From the NCBI GenBank assembly GCA_022560025.1, contig JAFISE010000003.1, positions 313,262 through 377,261 on the forward strand: 64,000 nucleotides of DNA. The letters are read 5' to 3'. This document shows positions 20,625-32,427 of the stretch, piece by piece; positions within the stretch are counted from its first letter, which is position 1; each line of letters opens with the position of its first letter. Below the pieces are notes generated by a model, which saw nothing but the letters and a program-made list of their open reading frames with translations, did not search any database and was not told the DNA's origin. This DNA is from Stagonosporopsis chrysanthemi (taxonomy: Eukaryota; Ascomycota; Dothideomycetes; Pleosporales; Didymellaceae). A program made the position numbers and the translations under genes.

Positions 20625-22146
20625 ATGGCTATGCTTTCTTTTGCTGTGTCTGTTGTGGCCGCGGCGGCTTTGGTGCATGGTGCGGCTCTACCACAAAGTC
20701 TCAATTCACGAGCCGATGCCCCGTCCTGTCTTGACAAAGCTCAGGGCACAACCTTCATTTGGTCACCGGCTAACAATGAAGACGCGAACAACATTTTTCA
20801 AGTCATCTGCGGGGTGGACTACTATGGCGGTGACCTTAGCTCACTCCAGACAGACTCTTTCGAGGGGTGTTTGGAGGCTTGCAGCTCTAATGCGCAGTGT
20901 GTTTCGATTGCATATGGTGGCACTACATGCTACCTCAAGAGCGAGTTAACGGCCGCACAATCTAATGCTGGCGTCTGGTCTGCTAAGAGGGCATCTGTCA
21001 AGAAAGGCTTGACGTGCAGTTCAGTCAACTCAAGCGACGGCACAACGTATAAAACGTCAAAGGGCGACTTTAAGATTGTTTGCGGGAAGGACTACTACGG
21101 CAACGACCTCACTGCCACCATCACCAACACCTTTGAGGCTTGCATTGAAACTTGCGCGACAACTAGCCAGTGTATGGATGTATCGTAAGTGCGATGTAGC
21201 AGTTTCTGCAAGAAGCAATGCTCATCAGATGATTTCTAGCTACATTAACGGAGCGTGCTACCTTAAGCACACCTCTGCCACCGCCACGGATGCCGCGCAT
21301 GTGTGGACAGCCACTCTGGTCAATGCTCAACCGTATGTCCCTGGCCTTTCCTGCGACAATAACAAAGACGACGGGCATAAGTACACTGCCAAAAATGGAG
21401 GATCATACACCATCATTTGCGGCACTGATTACTTCGGAGGTGATCTCTCATCGCTCCAAACGTCCACTTTTGAAGCTTGCATGGACACTTGCGACTCAAC
21501 GACAGGCTGCATCGACGTATCGTACTCGTCTGGTACTTGTTATATGAAGAACCAACTCAACACCGCGTCTGCAGCATCTTGGGTCTGGACTGGCCGCCTG
21601 GTTACCGAGCAGCCACTCGACCTTACAAAAACTCAAGTCAATAGTGTCAGTCGACCAGCCGACACGAGAACTACGGCTCAGGCGAATTTATTTACACAGA
21701 CCCTCAGCGGCACAAACCCCAGCTATGGTATTTCGACCATGCTCTGGTTCCCGACTGTCCCTTACACTGTCTATGAGATCTCCTTTGAGTATTACCAAGA
21801 AAATACACAAGGACAGTCATACTTTTTGGAGGTTGGTGATTCGCGAGGCTACCTCGCGACGCTTGGCTGGAGACAAACCCCGGCGGGTGGCAATGTCTCA
21901 AAAGACCCATCGTACTTCCAGGCGCTAGAAGGGTCTCAGGTCGGACTGCAAATGAACTCATGCTGGAGGAATACGGCTCAGCCTCAGCAGGCTCCAGCAA
22001 GTGGTAGTTGGCAATCTGGCAAAGTGGTCTTGTACCCAAGGACTAGCATGGGATACTTCAGACGCGACAACTACGGTTTGGGAACCACACAGTGGAGAAA
22101 CGTCTATGTTAGGGCGCAGAAGAATGGCTACTGTGGCCTTAGTTAG
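20625..22146 (+). CDS. Secreted protein with three PAN/Apple-like repeats
   Basis: Exons 20625-21184 and 21240-22146 give 488 residues; the 55-nt intron starts GTAAGT and ends TTCTAG. The ATG at 20625 starts a signal peptide (MAMLSFAVSVVAAAALVHGA); in-frame ATGs 90 bases upstream would spoil it. Three homologous Cys-rich repeats follow, marked by ICGVDYYGGDLSSLQ, VCGKDYYGNDLTATI and ICGTDYFGGDLSSLQ, each followed by FE.C...C and a CY(L/M)K motif as in PAN/Apple folds. The last 170 residues form a different beta-rich domain with no Cys-repeat pattern. PAN domains bind carbohydrate or protein; an extracellular adhesion or binding role is inference. Repeats 1 and 3 are closest to each other. Confidence 0.8.
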
Positions 22147-22348
22147 TTTTGTGTAAGCAACAGCTGTTGTGTGTGGAGTGGATTAGACCTTAATGTATAA
22201 TATAAGTAATTTTCAAAGTGTCCTAATCGGGAGAACAGAAGACCCAGAGCGTACCAGCGTCTCAGCTATGCGCAACTCAATTGTATGGTGGTCACACCAT
22301 TGTGCGCTTCTGAATACCTTTGATAGTTCAAGGATAAGATAGCAGAAA

Positions 22349-23060
22349 TCAGAAATACGTGGCCACATTCCATAAGCTGATTGGTTCATACGAGCTCTTC
22401 GGTGGATGGAACCATTGTGTTTGGCAATCGTTCGTACAGTTTAGTTCCGAACTATGGAACTGCATTCGCACAGCCCTCAATACAGTCACGGGCGAACCTG
22501 AAGATGCAGTAACACATTGATTTTGGCAGCTACATCCGAAATGAAAACCTCCTTGATTCAATCCAGGCTCCGACTTCTGGAGACAAGACTGTGCACCTGT
22601 GTTTGCCATCTTCAAGATCATGTCCTTGTCGCAAAACTCAATGACTCTCTTGACTTTGGAGCCGTCCTCATTGAGACACATGATCCAAGCTTACTCGCAA
22701 GCATACCGCTATCCTCCTTAATTTGGGTGCACTTCTGCAGTCGATATGAAGGCGACCCGGCGGGCCTCTGTTATCAATAACCAGATTCTCCATGATGTTG
22801 TTCCTGAACTTCAGAACTTTGAGGTCCTTTGCGTACGTCTCCTGAAACTAAGTTGTATGAAAGGAAAAGTCTGCTGGTAGACCAAAGGCTTCGTAGATGA
22901 ATGTAGGAAGCATGTGTTGAGTACAATCTTGCGTAACATCGCGATTGACAAGTGAGGAATTGTCCTGGTGTCTGCCCTCTTTAAAGGCTGCCAGGAAGGC
23001 TCTTACAGTAATTTCCATACGCTCTCTCAGACTGTCAGAGGAAGCTGATAAGAGAGACAT
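22349..23060 (-). pseudogene. Decayed NTF2/SnoaL-like gene with four stops and a frameshift
   Basis: Reading the minus strand from the ATG near 23060 gives a family-like start (ERMEITVRAFLAAFKEGR, DVTQDCTQHMLP, AFGLPADFSF). The same frame then meets TAG at 22850-22848 but continues directly as FQETYAKDLKVLKFRNNIME. Near 22770 the coding sense jumps one frame to RRVAFISTAEV, and that frame carries TAA 22720-22718, TAG 22711-22709 and TAA 22693-22691 before AWIMCLNEDGSKVKRVIEF and CDKDMILKMA. The order matches a small fungal SnoaL/NTF2-like family recalled from many dothideomycete genomes. It cannot make the full protein. The exact 3' end is uncertain; the conserved part stops near 22590. Confidence 0.7.
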
Positions 23061-23072
23061 TGAGAGCTTGTT

Positions 23073-24024
23073 CATATGATGATTTATAAAGAAGAAGGAA
23101 AGCTGCGGGTCAAGTCGGTGGTGATTACTTGCAACACCAAACATGCCATCTATTTAAACACACGGAAAGGCATTCAATCTCTGTCCTATATCGACCTTAC
23201 GAGATGATGATGTTTAAAGTTACGCTATTCCTGGCAATAAAACCTAGATCCGTAGTTGGTAATCAAAGTAGTGGCAGGTCTGGCCTTTGCAACAGAAGTC
23301 TCCACGATGATAACCTAACTGGGAACGGCCCGGATCATGCGGAGAACAATCTTTAACCATAAAATCTGATAGTCCTCGCTATATTGAACTCGTAGGCTAA
23401 AATTGTAATCCCACGCCTGACGAATGCACTTTTCCCTTTTCGCTCCACATAAGCATAACGTTATGGGCCACGAATTTCCCTGTGCTCGCCCGAAGTGCGT
23501 CCGTCAAACTCCGTCACAAGGGTAGAGTATATTGATGAGACCATGTACAAGGTTGGTATAACGATATCCATTGTACATCTTCTGAACAACGTCTGTATCA
23601 GCGTAAACATGTCGCCTAATAGATATTCTCGACCTAGTGTCGATCCCTCTGCCCAAGGAACCATGATTCGAGCGGCCCTTCCCTTTGAATCATTCACCAC
23701 GACCAATCTTCACATCCAAATGTGTCGACTACTGCACTGCACTCTTTTTGTCAGAGACGGATTTTGGGGTATGGACCATGGGTTCTTTACGAAATCAGGG
23801 AGAGCCATGCGCAGCATTCACAGCCAACATACCTACCCAGCACGCAACTCTATAGTAACTATGTATCAATATTAGAAAACCATGATCTAAAAGATTTGCT
23901 TTTATTGACAGCCTCAAGGTCTAGATTGCCTTTCGTGATAATACTCTGTCCTAGCTTGGACACCATCCCAGACTCCTAACCTGCCATGACGACGGAAATG
24001 ACATTGCGAAAGAGACGAGCCACT
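23073..24024. other. Intergenic region without a recognised gene
   Basis: About 950 bases, AT-richer than the housekeeping zones. Short frames (23495-23875 plus) have no domain or splice support. Confidence 0.55.
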
Positions 24025-26073
24025 TCACGTTCCATCAAGGGTCATGAAAACGTTTCTTTCCTCCTCCGTCAACTTACCGAAGTGGTCATCTGCTCTCCAT
24101 CTTGCCAACCAGGATTCACGTCCTGTCTCCAATGCAGTCGGTAGCCCAATGCTTTGGTATCTCATCTTGCGCAACTTCTCTTTGAGAGCTTCTCTTGCGT
24201 CTTCTTCATTATCCAATCTCTTCCTCCTTTCACGGAGTTCAGCGATGATCTCCAATGCACGTCCATGGGTTTCCTCCCCCTCAGCAGCGCGGCCGAATTC
24301 GGAGCGAGGTTCGCGGAGAATCTCTGTCTCCGCTTGGCTTTTTTGATCTCTCCTGGTCAGCTCTTCTATATGACTTCGCTGGCTAGCGTTACTGCGCTTC
24401 ATATGATCCAGCTCTTCTGTCAACGCGATCTGCTCACGCTCGAGTTGCTCGTATCTTATGAGGAGACCTTCCTTGTCCCAGTGAGCGCTATCCTCAATCT
24501 TATCACGGTAGTCCTTTGATGCACGTAACAGCTCTTGCTTATCTATCTCAGCCTGTTCATCAAAACATGCCGATCGATGTACGAATCGTTCCTGAAGCTG
24601 CTCAGCTTCGTGCTTCCAAAATAGAGTCTCTTTCTCGTATGTGGCCCGATCTTCAGTTAGAATTTCAATTTGATCTCGAGCGTTGACGAGGCTAGCTTGA
24701 ATTTCTTTGTACCTTATTTCAAGGTCTGGCTGATACATGCGCTCGGCCTCAACTTTGAGCCGCCGGTGCTGTTCCTTGAGCGAAGCGAAACGTTGATGTT
24801 CTTTCTCGTACACGGTTTGCCAATTAACAGAACTCTGCTCTGGACCTACACTTGCCATGCCGCTATCATGGTCCGCTATTGGCTGCACTTTGTAGAATGC
24901 GATCAATTCATCCTTGCGGTCACAATCCGTTCTCAGAAGTCGAATGTTCTCTTGCATATCGGTGACTCTTTGACAGAGCCTATTGCTTGTCAATTCCTTA
25001 CGAGCGGTAGCTCTGATTTTGGCATTGACTGTCGACTGAGCGATACAGAGTTGGAGGTCTTCTACAGCGTTTGAGCCTACGGACATGGCTCTACACGCCT
25101 TGAGCCATGCATCGAAAAGGAAGTTCAAGTCGCGTCTCATCTCATCCAATTCTCTGCAAAGATTTTTGTGATCTTTGTCCCCTTTGGTCTGCAAGAATAG
25201 GTGTTCATCACTTGACAGTGCAACATCTTTTGTATGACTGTGTTGTCCAGGCGCCTCCTGATCCTTTTCTGTGCGCTGTTTTGCTGAAGCAATCCCCTGA
25301 GCTCTATCGCCAACATCGGATTGAGAATAAACACTGCTCGAAACGTGTTCCATACTGTCCGGCGCGACCACCTCGGACCTAGGCTCGTCCTGTAGCCGAC
25401 CAACCTCAGGGACTGTTGAATCACCCTCCTTTAGGTTTGGGAAAAGGAACTCATCACGGCTGTGTTTTGAAATCGAACGAGCGATGGATCTGTTACAAGG
25501 ACCGTGATTGTCGTTATCATGCGCACTACCTGGCCGCGATGCTGACGGAGATCCAGTAGGCTTCCATGGAGGGAATCTTGATGGTGACATCTTTGGTTTC
25601 TCCGTCTGCCAGGCTAAAGACGCTTTGGTTGGATTGGAGTAGCTTGACTCACAACGAGGTAGTGGACGAGCTTTAGGCGAAGCGTAGTCGTTACGCACTG
25701 CCTTGGTAGAGAATATGTTGGAGCTATCAGCTCGAACGTCTTGAGCTTGTTGAATCTCTAATTCCTCGATTTGAGGCTCCTCAGATGCCTTTTTGGGTGC
25801 TTCAGAACCGCAATCTTCTGCTACCGGAAGATCCCTGTTGTCGAGGGGTTTCGTTGTGAACGCAGTTGCAGAAGCTGTCTCGTTGCCGTTGCCGTATTTG
25901 CAGTCGACATTGTCCAGAACCTGCGATGACTGCATGTTGGCTCTCAGTGCAACACTCGTTACGGGTATGTCGTCATCCAGCGCATCTCTCTGTAGACCTG
26001 TGAAGGCAGCGCCGGAAAAAGACCGTGCTGGAAACGATGCGCATAGGTTTGATTCTATTCCATGCTCGTTCAT
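24025..26073 (-). CDS. Large coiled-coil protein of unknown function
   Basis: A single exon runs from the ATG at 26073 to the stop at 24025, giving 682 residues. The frame is open for 36 more codons upstream without an ATG; a first exon beginning at 26194 (MSTTVVPEREAANARNPG) is possible but would need an intron near 32 nt. The first half is disordered and rich in Ser, Pro and Glu. From about residue 310 on there are long heptad-like helices rich in Glu, Lys, Arg, Leu and Gln, for example YEQLEREQIALTEELDHMKR. The end (GRESWLARWRADDHFGKLTE) is conserved-looking. No enzyme motif is seen; a structural or cytoskeletal role is only a guess. Confidence 0.7.
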   Translation of the reverse strand: MNEHGIESNLCASFPARSFSGAAFTGLQRDALDDDIPVTSVALRANMQSSQVLDNVDCKYGNGNETASATAFTTKPLDNRDLPVAEDCGSEAPKKASEEPQIEELEIQQAQDVRADSSNIFSTKAVRNDYASPKARPLPRCESSYSNPTKASLAWQTEKPKMSPSRFPPWKPTGSPSASRPGSAHDNDNHGPCNRSIARSISKHSRDEFLFPNLKEGDSTVPEVGRLQDEPRSEVVAPDSMEHVSSSVYSQSDVGDRAQGIASAKQRTEKDQEAPGQHSHTKDVALSSDEHLFLQTKGDKDHKNLCRELDEMRRDLNFLFDAWLKACRAMSVGSNAVEDLQLCIAQSTVNAKIRATARKELTSNRLCQRVTDMQENIRLLRTDCDRKDELIAFYKVQPIADHDSGMASVGPEQSSVNWQTVYEKEHQRFASLKEQHRRLKVEAERMYQPDLEIRYKEIQASLVNARDQIEILTEDRATYEKETLFWKHEAEQLQERFVHRSACFDEQAEIDKQELLRASKDYRDKIEDSAHWDKEGLLIRYEQLEREQIALTEELDHMKRSNASQRSHIEELTRRDQKSQAETEILREPRSEFGRAAEGEETHGRALEIIAELRERRKRLDNEEDAREALKEKLRKMRYQSIGLPTALETGRESWLARWRADDHFGKLTEEERNVFMTLDGT

Positions 26074-29000
26074 GACGGCTCGATCTGTTAATGAAGGTTG
26101 TACCGATAAGTCGTACTGGTGATGGTCGAAGTCTGTCGAGGCCAGGATTTCGTGCGTTTGCAGCCTCACGCTCAGGAACAACTGTAGTACTCATTGTTCA
26201 TACCGGTCTCAGTGCTCCGGCCAGTCTCCTTGTCCATTGTTCTCTTGTCGCACCATCCTCTGCTCAGCCGCATCGGACGCCTCTCCCGCAGAACAAAGAA
26301 CCTCTTCTCTTGAAACGCCAACGTCCCGAACATAGCCCCTCTGCGCCCGGGCCATCCCTTGTCCTCCCTTCGCATGACCATCTCCTTCCCAAGGGTCTGG
26401 GTTCTTTGTCGTATTTTGCCGTTCACGTGCTCCTGTTGATCTCTGATACTCGGTCTTCTGCCAAGACATGCCCGTATGCGTCCAGAGTTGATGTTTCATG
26501 GCCCTTTTGGCCGCTCGAGGGACGCAAGCTATGTATATGCGCCGCAAGCAAAAGGGCCGATACCACATCAAAGGCATCTGAGAACGAGATGTTTCCGGCC
26601 ATGTCGCAGGACTGCTGGATTTGGACAATGCCGCGTGACCCTACCGCGTGGGTGAGGTAATGTAACTAGCTGATTGCGGATTAGACCTCATAGTGCTGCT
26701 TTACACGGGAATTTCTGGAGATACGGGGCACGGAAGGCGTATGCCATGTGGACAGACAATGAAATTGAATAGAACCTCAAGCCATTTCGTGGAGGGTAAG
26801 GAGCTAAGCTTGATGGTGTGGGGTTGAGGCTCTTGAGGGAGGCTTGCGTCAACGCCAGGACAGAGCTAGTGGCATGCACGAAGGGATGACACGCATGGAC
26901 ACAGAATCCTCGCGGAGATCGAAATGCTATGGAACGATTGCTTGAATCGTTGTGCGGCCTCTCTGTGGAAACAAGCCCATTGGCCAACTATTGGCGAGGA
27001 AAAGATCAGCAGGAGGAAGTACGACACAGTCTCAAGACATGAGGTAGTGATCGACACGACACTGAGCCTCAATGGTTCACGTCAACTTCTGATCGTTGAC
27101 ATAGCAGCCCAATTGCATTCCTGCAACCACAGTCTGCGACAGAGCTGCTTTCATCTGCCATATCATAGGATAACCAGACTGGAAGCTACCAGCAATCGGT
27201 AGCGCGGGTGCGCTTTGCCAATTTAGTCAGGGATTGCGACACCACCGCGGTTCGATCGTTATCTTCCAAATACCACGGCCGTCGTAAGCCCTAGTCACCT
27301 CGCCCAGGACATCAGACCAGCTGTATCGTTGCGTTTGCCAAGGTCACTACGCAGTCTTGTTAGACGCCCTGGAGATTCGCGAAAGCAAGAGTTACCCCTC
27401 AGCATCAGATCATTCGTGCATAAACTATGGAGCCCATAGTTCCCTTCAATTTTGGCAGACTCGTCTCGTAACGGCGGGAGAGTCGCACGGTCCGAAGTGG
27501 ACCGTTGTGCTACTGCGCGCCCTCCGCGTAGCGTACCGCGACGCAAAGGCGATGACGAGGTTATTTGCATGTAGCTGTGTATAGTTGTACCCGATGCTCA
27601 AGAATTCACATTTGGTTGCCTGCTCACATGCGTTAATCTTTCAGCATATGTCTCGTTGCAAGATGCGTGCCTTAGCTGTGGTCTATGACGGTGGTGATGC
27701 TGACGTTGACCCTGTGACATCGACACACGGCATACCCGAGCTAGGTCGCCGTTCCATGGTTGAGAGAGTCGCCGATGTGGAGTACTCGTCTAACCCTTCC
27801 CTGCCCTCCGCGCAACTGCTCGGAATTAACAGTGACTCCTTTGCGCATAACGCGGAAAGAGCCAGCGTCGTGGCGACGAGATCGATCTCGCCTATCTTGT
27901 TGCCAAGCTGACAGTAAGCATCTGAAAGAGGCGCGGGAGATTATGTTGCCGGTCATGAGAAGCAAAAAATAGCGAGAAAGCTCACACAAACTGTTGGTGT
28001 TTAGCTCTTGAAAGGTATCATGGTACTGGGTTATTGGCATCAAGATCTGTGCTACCAAGGCAAGGGCGAACGACGGATGAGCTGCCATCAGAGTCTGGCT
28101 CTGTAGGGCGACACTGCGATGCCACCAAATGTGCAAACAAGACATTGTCGTCGACGTTCAGATGGTGTGCCCCTGCGACTTCATGGGGCTACATGAGCCC
28201 TCACGCTTGTCCCGCGTAAGCTTCGTCCAGCCTAGGCTTCCCAGGCGAAAGGTTGTAAGGATCCTGAGGTATCAGGAAAGAGCCGCATGCCAGGCGTTTG
28301 TCATCAGTTTGAGGCGTCCGGTCAACGTGCTTCCCACGCCAAAATCTGCAAGCCCCTTGTTGAAAGACTCAGAATAACCAGTGCAAGGGGAAGCATGTAC
28401 ACAATGCTGTGTTTTTGTCGACCCAACCAATCGTCGCCTTGGATAATGGGTTAAACTTGGTTACACACGATGGAGTCCGTGTCTGGTTGTCGTGACAAAG
28501 TGGTCCTGGCGTGCATTCCACAAACCGGACAGAGACCAGCGCGCGAGTTGAAACATTTCGTCGGCAGCAACCGAGTTGTGCTGCATGCGTCGGGCAGAAG
28601 GTTAGCTCTGACGTCTGACGGCTCCTTGGGCCTGCAGCAAGACATCGCCAGTCTCTAGTCTACCGCGACGGGCTTGCCGAAGTCCTTGCTAAGTCAAGCT
28701 ACAAGGCCGGACCAGATCCAGAGCTGTGATCGGAGAAAACTAACGAGATTTTCCGTATGATCAGACTGAGTCAAATGGCCACTAAATCGTAGCGCATGCT
28801 GGCTGCTTGCAATTGTCACGCCTTCTGTGGTATCTGGCTCCGTTGCGCTGACAGTAGCAGCATTGCAATCGCAAACACTTTCCACTGTCTGCGCAGCTTG
28901 CCATTGGAGACCAATAATCTCCGAGTAAAACTTTCGCTTGTACCTGAGGAAGGCGATGTGCTGTAGGGGTTGTCATGGGCAGCCCTGCCAAGCAGTGTGG

Positions 29001-30237
29001 TCTTACGAAGCTGATGTGCACGACTGCAACCAACCGCTGCCGGTTAGTTCGATTCGGTCATCGCCATCGAATAGTTCCCAAATTAACATCTCTGGAAAAG
29101 TGGCCGCGGACAAGGCTCGTTATTGGTGACTTGGTACAAGGATGTAATCCAGGCTTGTGCACGTTGATTGGCGAGGAATGAGGTCTTGAGCCTGGAGGCG
29201 TTCATCCCTACCCCAAGAAATCGCGGCGACGGCTCAGAGTACCGAAAAACATGTGGCTTACTACGTGGGCGGTGGATGCACATGACTGCTGCAAGCCGCT
29301 GCTGGTCAACCTTGCTCGCACCAAGAAAATAGAAGGCCATTGGGACAGGGCGGGCAGAGTGGGGTTTAGCTGCAAGCCATGGCTGTAGCTGTGGAAGGGC
29401 TGGCGGCCGTTTTCGATTGCAAGCCACCTGCGATAGGTGCTTTTGACTTCGAAACGAGTGGGTGTCTGGTCCAAGTGTCGCACCCTTATGAACACTCGAT
29501 CGCCAGTGGTATCTCCACCTAAAAGCAGCGCAAGGTTCCCAACGTGGCAAGCCTGTGACGCCAATACCAATCCGGCAATCCTTTGTCCGTTCTCAGTCGA
29601 CTGAGCAAAGTCCTCTATACTGTGGGCAGTTGACCTCGAAGCTTAGTACCCGCTACAAATACCTTCCGGTACCTGAACACTGGACAAAGAATTGCATATA
29701 GTAGACTTGCCTTCACGCATCCCCCAGCGACCCTTCACCGACAAAGGGCCGAACCAAAACACCAAACCTTAGACAACCCAGTTGTCTGCGTGCAAGTCAT
29801 CATCGAAGAGCAGACCAAACGAAGTGTGCGTGCGCATTCGTAGTTATTTAAGCCGGTGAACAGCAGGTATCCGCAAGAGGTGAGATCCCGGTTGTGTCTG
29901 ATGTATGCTTGCGAGAGCAAACTATACATATGCATACCACTTATGCCAGCCAGAACTAACATGAGTCCAGTTCATTCCAGACACACTTTCAGCTTATCCG
30001 TGCTTTTTCTGAGCTGTTCAGCTGCGCACCTCGCACTGTCTCAGTCACAATTCGTCTCAGCAGGTAGACCCGAAATCTTTTCGTCCTCGCAGACTTACTG
30101 CTGCTTTTGCGCTGCGTTACTTCAGTTATCGGTCCCGCTCTGAGCCCAATATCGACGAGGCGTTGATTCCCAGTACTCTGTGTCCTGAGCCTAACGTTCA
30201 GTCTTGGCCCAGCCGCGCACTAGGACTTAAGGCAGCC
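26074..30237. other. Gene-poor block of about 4.1 kb
   Basis: No frame in this block shows domain-like content, and I could not assemble spliced exons from neighbouring frames. No long direct repeat, terminal repeat or RNA gene was recognised by eye. The right part must contain the promoter and leader of the HMG-box gene at 30238. Confidence 0.55.
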
Positions 30238-31899
30238 ATGAGAGGAGATACTCTAGTCCAGCGACATCCGCCTACCCCGCCGACACTTGTAGGAGACTTC
30301 CATTCGGGCCTTCATCGAGTTGCGCAATACAACGCAGATCGCGGGTACCCTTACGATGAGGCGAGCTATGGCGCTCCTGGGATGGTCGGTCACGAAGGGA
30401 TCCCTACGCGTACGTCACACGCTGGCAACCATGCTGGTGACGGAGTCGGTCTAGGAATCCAATATGTAGGTGCAACAGTGCCCCTGTTCGAGCAACGATG
30501 CTGACTAGACCCAAGGACGGTTATGGTGCTCCGGATTATTACTACGACAGCCACAACAACGGTCGCCCGGTACGCTTAGTCATCCACGATACTATATTTG
30601 TCAACTAACGTGAAGCAGAGCAGTCAAGGAGTGTTCTCGCCACCGACTCCCAGGTCTACTAACGGTGACGACCACACGACACGATCGTCTCGCAGCGTGC
30701 GATCAAAGGAAACCGCAAGCCCCCCTCGGAGATATGACAGTCCTCAACCGAAGCCAACACCAAAGGCGAGGAAGGCGAAGGCTGCCAAAGGCGAGAAAGC
30801 GAAAACACCCAAGCTCACCGCCGCGTTGAGCATGTTGACGGAGACTCTTCATCACATCCCAGTCAAGGACATGGAGGCATGGGTCAACCGATCGGCAGAC
30901 GTCAGGCGCAAGGAAGCCGAGAAAAGGAATGGATATATCACCCGGCCGATGAACTCGTTCATGCTGTACCGATCAGCATATGCTGAGCGAGCAAAAGCGT
31001 GGTGCTTACAGAACAACCACCAAGTGGTGTCCTCGGTCGCAGGAGAGAGCTGGCCTTTAGAGCCGCCAGAGGTGCGCGACCGTTTCAATGAGTACGCAAA
31101 GATCGAACGTATCAACCATCAGAACGCACACCCATCGTACAAATTTTCTCCGAGCAAAGCAGCCGCTCCTCCTCGGAAGCGCAAGGATGAATGGTCGGAC
31201 GAAGAGCCAAGTGATCTCGAAGATGCTGAATGGGCCCCTGAGGGTGGCAGGCGATCGAGGCAGGCGAAGCGATTCCAGCGTTCGACCAGCTACCCACCCA
31301 ACCTTGGCCTTCCAGAGTACTTGGATCGGGGGTTCGGGCACAACACAAACGGTATGATGAGGTCGTCATGGGAGATGACCAACGAAGGTCGACCAATGCC
31401 CATGCCCATGCACCACGACGTGTACAATCAGTACTACCAAACCGCCATATACCCGAACGTACATATGGGTGCGCACTACAGCGAAGATCTCCGCATACGT
31501 CGTGTCGGTGTCCCCTCGGCGGCACCGGCACCGGCATCGGCATCGGGTTTGCAGTTCTCGTCGAACCAGCTGCTGGGCCTGCCTGGTGGAAATGCGAGCG
31601 ATCTGATGAGCCAGCTGCAGCCTCAAGTCACAACGCCTTTTGGCGACGGTCAGGTCGACCCGCTCCTTTTGGCGTACGATGGTGGCCATCGCTCTGGAGT
31701 TGAGCCTACCGCTCTCCACCATGACTATCGTAGCGGCTACTCGGCCATGGATGACGAGAAGTACGGCCAGCAGGAACTCGACAGGCTACTAGAGATTGAG
31801 CACGCCCATGACAGCTACAACTCGACGTGGCAGTCTGATCCAACTATGTCATCACTCGACCAGGAATCGGAGTTTGACAAGTGGGTAGGCGAGCACTGA
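30238..31899 (+). CDS. HMG-box transcription factor, fungal MAT/Ste11-like box
   Basis: Exons 30238-30465, 30516-30569 and 30616-31899 give 521 residues. Introns are 50 and 46 nt with donors GTAGGT and GTACGC; the first acceptor CCAAG (30515) was chosen over TAG at 30508 because only it gives the ordered frame DGYGAPDYYYD. The HMG box spans about residues 204-275: ITRPMNSFMLYRSAYAERAK, VVSSVAGESWPLEPPEVRD, YAKIERINHQNAHPSYKFSP, closest in style to the MATA_HMG class. A basic Lys/Ala/Pro stretch precedes it and KRKDEWSDEEPSDLEDAEW follows. Fungal proteins of this type control mating or sexual development, but this one has no mating-locus neighbours here, so its role is open. Confidence 0.85.
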
Positions 31900-32427
31900 T
31901 CTGATGGTGCGGGTAGGGGATGATGATGATAATGTTTTCGGATAGACACGACCGTATACGCATGTTTCTGTTTTAAGTGATGGATACCCTCAGTTGGATT
32001 CTGGTTCAGCACGGCGTTGGTGGATCCTGATCAACAACTATACGCATTGGTGGCGCCAGTTGTCGTTCTGTAGTATTAGTTCCTATAGATGTTCGGCTCC
32101 GACTGGCTAGAATGCCCTGTTTCAACAAAATCTTCTCGCATATTGCTTCGCGCTCATTGAAATTTTGAGATGAGACTCACAGGTGTCAGCTTGACCTGAT
32201 AGAGACGACGTTGGCGATTGTGGTTGTTCGGAGGAGAAGGCGCGGCTGAAAGACTCGAGCGGCCTGCCCCACTTACATCACTCGCGTCGCGGACGCGACT
32301 TCCTCTCCAGACTCTAGCGGGGTCACGTCACGACAACAATTGAGGCATTGCAACACAACGCTTCGACCTCGCATGTTGTAGTTCGTGGTTCAATTCACGA
32401 TACCATATAGTCTTCGTTTCAGCTACA
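31900..32427. other. Intergenic spacer upstream of Psf1
   Basis: No gene seen. Contains the presumed Psf1 promoter. Confidence 0.55.

Noticed and set aside
27741..28145. 134-codon minus-strand frame in the gene-poor block
   Set aside because: No domain, no signal, and it overlaps equally long frames on the other strand.
32380..32405. TCGTGGTTCAATTCACGA, like a tRNA T-arm
   Set aside because: The loop is 8 bases and no D-arm or anticodon arm lies upstream.
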